A DNA stretch of 64,000 nucleotides from positions 310,001 to 374,000 of the forward strand of contig CBDBMQ010000033.1 in the NCBI GenBank assembly GCA_965207565.1. The letters run 5' to 3'. The notes under the pieces are model-generated. The model was not told where the DNA came from. It saw nothing but the letters and a program-made list of their open reading frames with translations, and ran no database searches. Positions 16,582-26,066 of the stretch are shown here, in pieces (positions within the stretch are counted from its first letter, which is position 1; each line of letters starts with the position of its first letter). Both the position numbers and the translations under genes were made by a program. Source of the stretch: Bin80 sp965207565 (GTDB lineage: Bacteria; Bacteroidota; Rhodothermia; Rhodothermales; Bin80).

Positions 16582-19500
16582 ATGGCTTACGCCAAGCATG
16601 CCTTGATCCTCATTAGTCTTGGGGCATTGTTTTTGTCTGCTGTGGCCCTTGTGCAGGCGCAAACGCCGAAAATCCACGCCGGCGTGCCCCCTTGGGCGTT
16701 GTTCAATTCGAATTTGCAGACTCTTGACTGGAATCTGGAGCAGACGGTCGCTGTGGATGTGAAACAGGATGCCGATGATACGGATGCCGACGATAAGCGG
16801 TTTGCGGTGGCGATTGATAACAACGATAGGAGTCCGCAGATATGTTTGGAGGTTTCGCCGGGGGAGGTGAGGGCAGGAGACTCAATCACCGTAAAGGCAA
16901 CGGTTCAGCCGGTGCAACAAAACGATATTCAAGTTGCACTTGATTTCTCATTTATGCCCCAGTTTTTTTATCCCGACATATTTGATGATCCCGCCACGAA
17001 CACGAAGTCAATCACGATCCCGGCAGGGAGTCCAGAGTCCGCCTCGTTTAAGTTCAAAACTCGCTGGAATAACAGTGAACGGGCATTTCATGGATATATA
17101 GAGGGAAGAGTACCGCAGGAAACCCGACATGTCGACTGCCTATGTCCTTGGTTTTGGGTCCTAGCACCCCCGACGCTCACGCTGTCGGCATCTCCGAACC
17201 CGGTGGAGGAAGGGCAACCGGTAACGATCACGGCGACGATTAAGAAGGCGCGGTCCAAGGCTGTGACGGTCTGGTTGGACTACCCCAATGCTCTGACCAC
17301 TGATACGGCCAGTGACCCTAACGACTATACTCCATTAACTTCAATCACAATCAAAGCGAATAAGAAAGAGGGTACCGGGAAGATTCAGACCCATGGCGAT
17401 GATCGAGTAGAAAACCATGAGACGTTCACCGTGGCGATTGATGGAACTCAGTTGCCGTCGGGGTTAACGATTGGCGACTTATCCTCGGTGAAAGTGACGA
17501 TCATTGACAATGATGGGCCGACGGTTCGTTTCGATTCATCTACGGGCAGCGTGGATGAAGATGGTGGTACGCATCATGTGGCAGTCAGCATCAGCCCTGC
17601 ACCTGAGTCGGACATCACGCTGAACTACATCACGCTGAACTACAACACGCTGGGCGGGTCGGCGACCGAAAACACGGACTACAGTATTACTGGTTCCGGG
17701 GCGGTTTCCGTGGCCGCGAGTGCAACCTCGGTGAATATCCCGGTCGTGATTATTGATGACAATCTGGACGAGGATGCCGAGACCGTCATCCTAACACTGG
17801 AAAACGGTACGAGATACAATCTGGGAACGCCAAAGAAACATACGCTGACCATTGACGACAATGATATGCCGGTAGCTAATTTCGATTCATCCACGGGCAG
17901 TGTGAGCGAAGATGGTGGTACGCACAATGTGGCAGTCAGCATCAGCCCTGCACCTTGGTCGGACCTCATATTGACGTATACGGTGGGTGGCACAGCAACC
18001 AAAAACACAGACTACAACATCAAAAATTCAGGAACGATTTTCCTGAACGCGAATGCAACCTCGGTGAATATCCCGGTCGTGATTACCGATGACACTGTGG
18101 ACGAGAATGACGAGACCATCATCCTGACGCTGGTAAGCGGCTTGAAGTACGATCTGGGAAGTCCGAACGAACATACGCTGACGATCACGGACAACGATAC
18201 GCCGGAGATAAGTTTTGCTTCGGTGGCGGGCAGCGTAGGCGAAGATGCTGGCACGCACCATGTGGAAGTAGCCATCAGCCCTGCGCCCAGGGCAGCCCTC
18301 ACGTTGAACTACACGCTGGGAGGGACGGCAACCCGGGGCACGGACTACACTAGTTCGGGGACGGTTTCCGTGGCCGCGAATGCGACGTCGGTAGATATCC
18401 CGGTCGTGATTACCGATGACAATGTGGACGAGAATGACGAGACGGTCATCCTGACGCTGACCAGTGGCACGGGATACACGGTGGGAAGTCCGAGCGAACA
18501 TACACTGACGATCACGGATAATGATGATATGCCTGCGGCCAGTTTTTATCGATCCAGGTTCAGTGTGCCCGAAAGCAGGGATTTTCATTATGTGCGAGTA
18601 TCCATCAGCCCCATCTCTACGGTACCTCTCACTTTGACGTACACTACCGGTGGCACGGCGACCGAAAACACGGACTACCGTATTGCCGGTTCCGGGACTC
18701 TTTCCGTGCCCGCCTACTCGGATGGGGGGTTTATCCCGGTGGACATTATTGATGATGGTGTGGACGAGAATGACGAGACGGTCCTCCTGACGCTGGGCAG
18801 CGGTACGGGGTATAGTGTGGGCAGTCCTGGCACATTTACGCTGACGATCCAGGACGATGATACGCCGGCGGTTCGTTTCGATTCATCTACCGGCAGCGTG
18901 GATGAAGATGGTGGTCCGCACGATGTGGCACTGAGCATCCATCCTGCATCGGGGTCAGATATTACGTTGAACTACACGCTGGGCGGGTCGGCGACCGAAG
19001 ACGCGGACTATAGCATTACCGGTTCCGGGACGGTTTCCGTGGCCGCTGGTTTGACCTCGGTGAAGATCCCGGTCGAGATTACCGATGACGATGTGGACGA
19101 GAGTGACGAGACGGTTACACTGATGCTGACCAGTGGTACGGGATACACGATGGGAAGTCCGAGCGAATACACGCTGACGATCACGGATAATGATACGCGG
19201 ACGGTTGATTTTACTTCGGCGACGGGCAGCGCGGGCGAAGATGGTGGTACGCATCATGTGGCCGTTGCGATCAGTTCTGCGCCCTCGGTACCTTTCACGT
19301 TGAACTACACGCTGGGCGGTACGGCAACTGAAGACGCAGACTACACCAGTTCAGGGACGGTTCCTGTAACCGCTGGTTTGACCTCGGTGAATATCCCGGT
19401 CGAGATTATCGATGACGATGTGGACGATGATGCCGAGACCATCATCCTAACGTTGACCAGCGGCACGGGATACACGGTGGGAAGCACGAACGTGCACACG

Positions 19501-20061
19501 CTGACGATTACCGACAATGATGGTATGCCGCAGGTGAACTTTGCTTCGGCGGCAGGCAGCGTGGGCGAAGATGGTGGTACGCGCGATGTGGCTGTCAGCC
19601 TCAGCCCTGCACCTGGGGCAGCCTTCACATTGAGCTATACGCTGGGCGGTACGGCGACCGAAAACGCAGACTACAGCATTACCGGCTCCGGGATGATCTC
19701 CGTGGCCGCGAATGCGTCCTCGGTGAAGATCCCGGTCGGGATTATTGAGGACACCGAGCACGAGAGCAACGAAACTCTCATTCTGACGCTGACCAGCGGT
19801 GCGGGATACATGGTGGGAAGCACGAACGTGCACACGCTGACGATCACGGACAATGATGGTATGCCGCAGGTGAGCTTTGCTTTGGGGGCGAGCAGCGTGG
19901 GCGAAGATGCTGGTACGCACCATGTGGCAGTCGCGATCAGTCCTGCACCCACGGCACCTCTCACGTTGAGCTACACGCTGGGCGGTACGGCGACCGAAGA
20001 CGCAGACTACAGCATTACTGGCTCCGGGACGATCTCCGTGTCCGCTGGTGCGACTCGGTGA
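16582..20061 (+). pseudogene. Copy A adhesin, N-terminal open segment
   Basis: An open segment of about 1160 codons holding the signal peptide, the N-terminal domain and about eight and a half repeats. An in-frame ATG also exists at 16519, but 16582 gives a standard signal peptide. The repeats carry motifs such as SVGEDGGT...VAVSLSPAP, YTLGGTATE.ADY and TLTITDND, with Asp/Glu at positions that bind Ca2+ in Calx-beta domains. It ends at TGA 20059-20061 after a one-base deletion (GCGACTCGG where other repeats have GCGACCTCGG). If expressed, the product would be secreted without a barrel anchor. Confidence 0.75.
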
Positions 20062-20532
20062 ATATTCCGATTGTGATTACCGATGACATCGAGGACGAGC
20101 CTGCCGAGACGGTTATCCTGACGCTGACCGACGGCACGGAGTACACGGTGGGAAGTGCGAACGTGCATACGCTGACGATCACGGACAATGATGGTATGCC
20201 GCAGGTGAGCTTTGCTTTGGGGGCGAGCAGCGTGGGCGAAGATGCTGGTACGCACTATGTGGCAGTCGCGATCATCTCTGCGCTCGCGGCACCTTTTACA
20301 TTGAACTACACGTTGGGCGGTACGGCAACCGAAGACGCAGACTACAGCATTACTGGCTCCGGGACGATCTCCGTGTCCGCTGGTGCGACCTCGGTGAATA
20401 TTCCGATTGTGATTACCGATGACACCGAGGACCGAGACCTGCCGAGACGGTTATCCTGACGCTGACCGACGGCACGGAGTACACGGTGGGAAGCACGAAC
20501 GTACATACGCTGACGATCACGGACAATGATGA
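19861..20532 (+). repeat. Duplicated 336-base repeat module in copy A
   Basis: Two almost identical modules begin ATGCCGCAGGTGAGCTTTGC at 19861 and 20196. Both encode MPQVSFALGASSVGEDAG. Copy B has only a single module at this place, so copy A gained one module, probably by unequal recombination between repeats. Confidence 0.7.
20058..20459 (+). pseudogene. Copy A adhesin, second open segment
   Basis: A continuation in the next frame after the deletion near 20055. It contains one complete repeat (VNIPIVITDDIEDEPAETVI... onward) and ends after two extra bases near 20432 (GAGGACCGAGACC where GAGGACGAGCC is expected). Confidence 0.6.
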
Positions 20533-21148
20533 GAAGCCGCAGATGAGCTTTGCTTCGTCTTCGTCCAGAGCCCCCGAGAACAAGGGGACCCACCATGTGG
20601 CAGTCGCGATCAGTCCTGCGCCCACGGCACCTCTCACGTTGAGCTATATTCTGGGCGGTACGGCGACCGAAAACGCAGACTACAGCATTACTGGTTCCGG
20701 GGCGATCTCCGTGGCAACTGGTCGGACTTCGGTGAATATTCCGATCGGAATTACCGATGACACCGAGGACGAGTCGAACGAGACCATCAGGCTGACGCTG
20801 GCCAGCGGCACGGGATACACGGTGGGAAGCACGAACGTGCATACGCTGACGATTGTAGATAACGATGATGCCCCGGACACTCCGGTGACGGTGAGTTTGT
20901 CGGCATCTCCGAACCCGGTGGACGAAGGCGCGTCGGTCACCATCACGGCAACGCTGTCGAAACCATTGCCGGATGCGGTGACGATTAACTTGAAGGATAC
21001 TCCGGCGAGCCGCCGACGGAGCCGGGCGACTATGGCCCTCTTCCAAGCATTACGATCTTTGGGGGAACACAAACCGGATCGGGGACGATTGACATCCGGG
21101 ATGATGATATTCCGAGGGAGAGGAGCGTTTCACGGTTGCCATCATTGA
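20486..21148 (+). pseudogene. Copy A adhesin, third open segment
   Basis: The frame is restored after the two-base gain. It encodes the repeat starting FASSSSRAPENKGTHHV and the first SLSASPNPVDEG-type repeat. A base is missing near 20998 (ACTCCGGCGAG versus ACGCCCGGCGAG in copy B), after which the reading is out of frame. Confidence 0.6.
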
Positions 21149-21990
21149 TGACTTGCCGTCGGGAGTCGTGCTTGGCAGTCCTTTCCTCGGTGGAGATTAC
21201 GATTCGAGACGATGATCCGCCACCTCCGGTGGAAGTGACACTGTCCGCATCTCCGAATCCGGTGGACGAAGGCAAGTCGGTGACGATCACGGCAACGCTG
21301 ACGGGAATGCTGGAAACCGATGTCGTGGTTCCATTGGTGTACAATGATGGAACCACTCATCCACCAGAGCCTGGCGATTACTCTCCACTTCGGGGGGTAA
21401 CGATTCTTCGTGGTGAGACGCAGGGATCGGGGCAGATCCAGACACTCCCGGATGCAGACATGGACGATGAGACCTTTATCGTCGCATTGGGGGATCTCCC
21501 CCCGGCGCTTCTGGTGCCGGGCAGAGAGTCTTCCCAGTCCGTGACCATCCGGGATATTACGTCGCCGGCAGTGGTAGATCTGTCGGCATCTCCCAATCCC
21601 GTGGATGAGGGGAATGGTGTCACGGTGACGGCAACGTTGTCCGAGGCGCTGGACACCGATGTGGTGATTCCATTGACACTGACGGATGGCACCGCGAATG
21701 CCCAGGATTATCAGGCACCCATTCCTGTTCAGGTAGAGATTGAAGCTGGAAAGACGAGCGGGATCTATCCGATCTCCACGGCCCCGGATGATGTCGCAGA
21801 GACAGATGAGACCTTCACGGTGGCACTTGGTGTCCTGCCGTCCGGTCTGAGCAAGGGGGAGCCGGTGGAGATAACGATCACCGACGACGATGAGGCAGGG
21901 ATTGATGCTCCCCAATCTGTATCGGTCGCGGAGGGGGGAGAGACCTCGTTCGGGAATCTCGCTGACCTCGGAGCCATTGGGCGAGGTTGA
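21136..21990 (+). pseudogene. Copy A adhesin, fourth open segment
   Basis: It encodes two LSASPNPVDEG repeats and the start of the SVSVAEGGETSF repeat. The frame ends after one extra A near 21945 (CGGGAATCTCG versus CGGGATCTCG in copy B). Confidence 0.6.
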
Positions 21991-22879
21991 AGTGATGATG
22001 ACCTGGCCTTCGGGGACGGACTTGACCGTGAGCCCGATCACTCGGACCTTTGGGCCCGACAACTGGCGTACGGAGCAGCAGGTGAGCTTGCGCGCCGCGG
22101 ACGATGTGGATATTGTAAATGATCGGGTGGAGGTCACCTTGACAGCAAGTGGTAGTGTCGACTACACCGGGATCTCAGAAACGGTATTGGTGACGATCAC
22201 AGACAACGATGCACCGGGGCTCGTGGCCCCGGCATCGGTGACCATGGCGGAAGGAAGCCAGAGGACATTGGAGATCGCGCTTGCACAAATGCCATCGGGT
22301 CCAGTGACGGTGACCTTCACCGGATATGTGGGGACCGATCTGGCATTGAACAAATCCTTTCTCATGTTTACGGCCTCGGATTGGGACACCCCCAAGACGG
22401 TGACCTTAACGGCGGCAGAGGATGATGATTTTGCGGACGATACAGAAACATTGACACTCACAGCATCTGGAGGGGGCTACGCCGGGGTGACGATCGATAT
22501 CACAGTGACGATCACGGACGACGATGTGGCGGGACTCGTGGCCCCAGAGGTAGTGCAGATGGAAGAAGGGGATACGCACCCGCTCCTGGTTCGTCTATCC
22601 GCATCGCCATCAAGCCCCGTGACGCTGACCTTCACCGGGCACGCGGGAACAGATCTGACATTAGACCAACCCTCGCTCTCGTTTACGGCCGCAGACTGGA
22701 ACACATCCAAGACTGTGACCTTAACGGCAGCGGAGGACGAGGATTATGCAGACGAAACGATAGGCTTAAAGGTTACCGCATCGGGCGGGGGCTATGACGG
22801 AACGACCGCAGATATCACGGTGACGATCATGGACAACGATGAGCGGCCGGGGACCGCTCACGATCACCCTCTACGATGA
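21890..22879 (+). pseudogene. Copy A adhesin, fifth open segment
   Basis: It encodes the three repeats with APxSVxxxEG starts (for example GLVAPASVTMAEGS), ending after an extra A near 22855 (CGGGGACCGCT versus CGGGGCCGCT in copy B). Confidence 0.6.
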
Positions 22880-24767
22880 ACAGGCATTGGAACATGCAGA
22901 GGCGATCCAACTGCCCATTGAACTCAGTCGTCCTGTGGATCAGGTGGTGACCGTGCAGTATGCGAGCACGGCCGGCACAGCAGAGGCGGGCCTGGACTAT
23001 GTGACCTCGCGGGGGATTGTGATCTTTGATCCGGGTGCAACCCGGGGCGTGATTGAGATTGAGGTGATCGATGATGAACTCCCGGAAGAGAATGAGTCGT
23101 TTATGGTCACCCTGTCAAAGCCTCGCAATGCCATCATTGCACGTGAGACGGGGACGGGCACGATCCTGGATGATGATGGTGCGAGTGCGATCCTTCGGGT
23201 GGAGGATGCGCTGGTGCTGGAAGAAGAGGGCATGGTCCGGTTCCGGGTCCTGCTGTCGCATCCGCAGCGTCAGATGATCTCGGCAGCGTATCGGACGCGC
23301 GATGGGACCGCCAAGGCAGGCGAAGACTATGAAGCCTCCTCGGGGGTGGTCACGCTGGCACCGGGAACGGTGGAAGCGATGATAGCGGTGCCACTCTTGA
23401 AGGACGGGCTGGATTGGCGCGAGGAAACGTTCACGGTGCATCTGGAGTCGTCGAAGCATGCAGAGATTGCGAAGGCGGTGGGGGTGGCGACGATCCAGGA
23501 GTCCACCACGGTGAGCGAAGAGGTACTGGAGGCGTATGCGGCGCGGTTTGTACGGACGTCGGGGGTGCAGGTGGTGGAGGCATTGGGGGAGCGGTTCCGC
23601 TCTGGGGCGGATGGTGCCGCGTGCGGGGCGGCGGACCGCGCAGAGATGGCCCGGCTCTGGTACTCGGCCTCCTCATGGGATCCATCTCTGGGCGAGCTCT
23701 TGGCGGGTTGCCGCATGTCTGCGACTTCGTACAGTGGGTCGTTCAGTGTCTGGGGACGGGGAGCATTCCGTCAGTTCAATGGACGGGATGACGATGCGTT
23801 GACACTCCGTGGAGAGGTGACCACGGGGATGCTGGGGGCGGACTACCGCTGGCGGGGAGGTTGGCTGGCAGGGGTACTTCTGGCCCACAGTCAGGGAGAG
23901 GGATCGTTTGAGGTGGTGCAGCAATCGGGAGAGATCACCGCAGGGTTGACGGGCGTCTATCCGTATGTGTCGTATGCGCGTGCGGGCTGGGATGTATGGT
24001 TGAGCGCAGGCGCGGGTCGCGGGCAGGCGGAGGTGCTGGAGTTGAAAGGGGATCTGGTGTCCAGATTTGGAGCGATGGGGGTTCGAGGGAAATTGGTGTC
24101 AAGTGGCACGATCGGACTGAACTACCATGGAGATGTCCTGGTGACGAATGCAGAGATAAAGGATCATGAGGTGACGGCAGAGGTGTACCGGGTCCGGGCA
24201 GGTGTGGAGGCGAATGTAAAGATCAGTGATGGACTTCGTCCATTTGTGGAGGCGAATGTGCGGAGCGATGGGGGGAGTGCGGAGACGGGGGTGGGGTTGG
24301 AGTTTGGCGGGGGGATCCGGGTTGCCTATCCGGCATGGCGCCTGCAGGCGGATCTGCGGACGCAGGGGCTGGTGATGCACACGGCGGACGGGTTCACCGA
24401 GTGGGGGATCTCGGGATCCGTGCAGGTGGGCAGTCGATCAGAGGGGTTGATGATGCGTGTGCGTCCATCGTGGGGACGGGGCCAGGGGATGTCGATGTAC
24501 GGTCAGCAGACGATCCTGGATGCGGTGCCGCTCGGGGCAGACGCGCAGCGGACCGAGTTGGAGTTGGGATACGGCGTTCCGTGGAAAGATGGTACCGCTC
24601 GGTCCATCATGGGGGTGACTCAGCTGCATCAGGGCGTGATGTACCGGTTGGGTGGAGAGCTTTATCCATCGGAGCGGTTGACGTTCTCGGTCTTTGGTCT
24701 GGCGCACGGCCGTGCAACTGCATTGGGAGACCTTGGAGTCAATGTGCGGGGATCGCTTCGGTATTAG
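22839..24767 (+). pseudogene. Copy A adhesin, C-terminal Calx-beta pair and outer-membrane barrel
   Basis: An open segment with two classical Calx-beta domains (GTAEAGLDYVTSRG, GTAKAGEDYEASSGVV), a linker (ARFVRTSGVQVVEALGERF) and an autotransporter-like barrel of ~300 residues with the terminal motif NVRGSLRY. It is nearly identical to copy B, so this end has not decayed. It has no start codon with a signal peptide of its own, so it is not expected to be exported alone. Confidence 0.7.
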
Positions 24768-24889
24768 GTGGCTTGAAAGAAGTACAACCGCGGAATATCG
24801 CAATCAACAGGTACTACTGCATAGAGTCTCTCCAAAAAATATAGCACCATGGAGGCTCTACCGAATAGATTCAATGTGGATGTCTTTGT

Positions 24890-25615
24890 GGTTCTACCGC
24901 AAATGTTGTGGATAGAGGCAAAATCACGGTAGAACCCAAACCAATCCAAGTGGCACCAGGCCCGCTCTCTCCGATGATCATATAGCATCGCCGGCTCGCC
25001 TGTCTCGGAATAAACCAACGTGTCCCCAGAATGCGAAATGTAGGCATTAATCCGCTGCTGCTCATTTACCAGCATCTTATTAATCTGGGTCTTCCCCTTT
25101 TTCAAACGAATTGTCGCTGGACAGTCGGTCTTTCCGCGGGCATGCAATAAATGAGTGACCTGCATTTTGGATCGGTGCAGGTTCTTGATCGGAGCACTAC
25201 GACTCAGCGCAGACTCCAACTCTTGGTCCAGAACAAGACATTCCGTCAACAAACCCGCCGCAAAGTACTTCGCCAGACTTCTTGCATCACGGCGGTCGGT
25301 TTTAATTTGATCTCCACTGCGCCGTGGGATGGAACTGGGGCGAGGATGGCACAATCAATTCCCAATTCCGTCAAATCATCGTAAAGCACCGTTCCGCAAA
25401 AGGATGCTTCGTAGCAACAACGGCAGTGTCAGCATCATAGACACACGCTGCAATCGTGTCACGGTAAACATCCAGTCCAACAACGTAATGGGTCCGAACA
25501 GAAGCGGGGGTAGAGGTTGATTGTGCCGGCATGATATGCCTTGGCGGGGAAACCTGCTATCCTATTATATCTACTGTGAAATCTTTACATTCCCCACAAC
25601 ATTCGCGGTAGAACC
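24890..25615 (-). mobile_element. Internally deleted IS110-type element with 22-bp end repeats
   Basis: The segment between the two adhesin units is bounded by inverted 22-base repeats (24890-24911 GGTTCTACCGCAAATGTTGT..., and its complement at 25594-25615) with one mismatch. Inside is the N-terminal half of an IS110 transposase on the minus strand. The repeats suggest the IS1111 branch, which has subterminal inverted repeats. The left repeat begins exactly where the similarity between the two adhesin tails ends. Confidence 0.5.
24912..25532 (-). pseudogene. IS110-family transposase remnant (unit B)
   Basis: It starts at ATG 25532, with the same early frameshift as the unit A remnant, so the lesion predates the duplication. 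The block EIKTDRRDARSLAKYF and LVLDQELESALSRSAPIKN then lead to HARGKTD. Beyond that point the sequence (INKMLVNEQQRINAYISHSG...) no longer resembles IS110 and the catalytic C-terminal half is absent. Not functional. Confidence 0.7.
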
Positions 25616-25642
25616 TTTCAGTATAAAAATGCAATTTCCTGC

Positions 25643-25671
25643 TTGACTTTTTCCTTTTTTATTTGTATAGT
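25643..25671 (+). promoter_or_regulatory. Sigma-70-type promoter, unit B
   Basis: TTGACT (25643-25648), 17-base spacer, TATAGT (25666-25671). It is the counterpart of the unit A promoter with one -10 change (A to G at the fifth position). It lies ~395 bases upstream of the adhesin frame with only the hairpin leader between. Confidence 0.6.
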
Positions 25672-25852
25672 GTAGTGGGGCTAGTCTAGTTCCCCAGTTA
25701 AGGTGGAGTGGTATGAAAGATGGTGTCGGATCTTGCGTGCATGTCAAAGAAAACGTATTCTTATGGCAGTCCCGAAATCGTTCGTCATTTCTGCGACTCG
25801 GTGCGTAGCTTGCCATCTAGCAAGGGGAATTCGTATCCACTCGTGTCCGGGA

Positions 25853-25876
25853 TCGTAGCGTCTCTTGACGCTACGA
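25853..25876 (+). promoter_or_regulatory. Terminator-like hairpin in adhesin leader, unit B
   Basis: The same 10-bp stem and TCTT loop as in unit A, followed by a T-rich tract (TGTTTTTCTTTTG, here with a longer T run). A candidate attenuator in the ~400-base leader. Confidence 0.4.
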
Positions 25877-26066
25877 CTTCTGTTTTTCTTTTGGGGCTTC
25901 ACGGCGGTCGGTAAGTGCAACGGGCTCTGGATTGCGTGTTGGGTTCGCATTTGAAGGATAATCTGTACATTTTCTGATCCAAAATGGCACGAATAATAGG
26001 AAAGTAAGGAGAAAGGGTTTTCTTTATGACAGGGGCGGTTGCCTTAAGGCTTACGCCAAGCATGCC

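Larger units (their letters stand above)
16582..24767 (+). pseudogene. Giant Calx-beta-repeat autotransporter-like adhesin, copy A (frameshifted)
   Basis: The whole gene corresponds to the intact copy B. It has ATG 16582 with a signal peptide (MAYAKHALILISLGALFLSA... ending VQAQ), an N-terminal domain to ~residue 190, about 19 Calx-beta/Ig-like repeats and a C-terminal barrel ending RGSLRY. By comparison with copy B and its own repeats I see these lesions: one C lost near 20055; two bases gained near 20432; one base lost near 20998; two further shifts near 21110 and 21185; one A gained near 21945; one A gained near 22855. The lesions all fall within 20.05-22.86 kb. Both ends are intact, which fits a pseudogene in early decay or a silent cassette. 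It carries one more repeat than copy B. Confidence 0.8.
14518..24889 (+). repeat. Tandem duplication, unit A
   Basis: This is the first unit of a large direct duplication. The similarity to unit B starts inside the IS110 remnant (GTCGGTCTTTCC at 14518 and 25124). It runs through promoter, leader, giant adhesin and 3' tail, and ends at GATGTCTTTGT (24889 and 33991). Unit A differs by an inserted IS630 element, one extra repeat module and many indels. Confidence 0.8.

Noticed and set aside
18028..18588. Long minus-strand frames across the Calx-beta repeats (also 20342-21046, 28797-29651 and others)
   Set aside because: They recur with the repeat period and mirror the real plus-strand coding; His/Arg-rich products are antisense artefacts.
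25672..26066. Adhesin leader considered as a c-di-GMP (GEMM) or cobalamin riboswitch
   Set aside because: The conserved core motifs of those classes were not found by eye.
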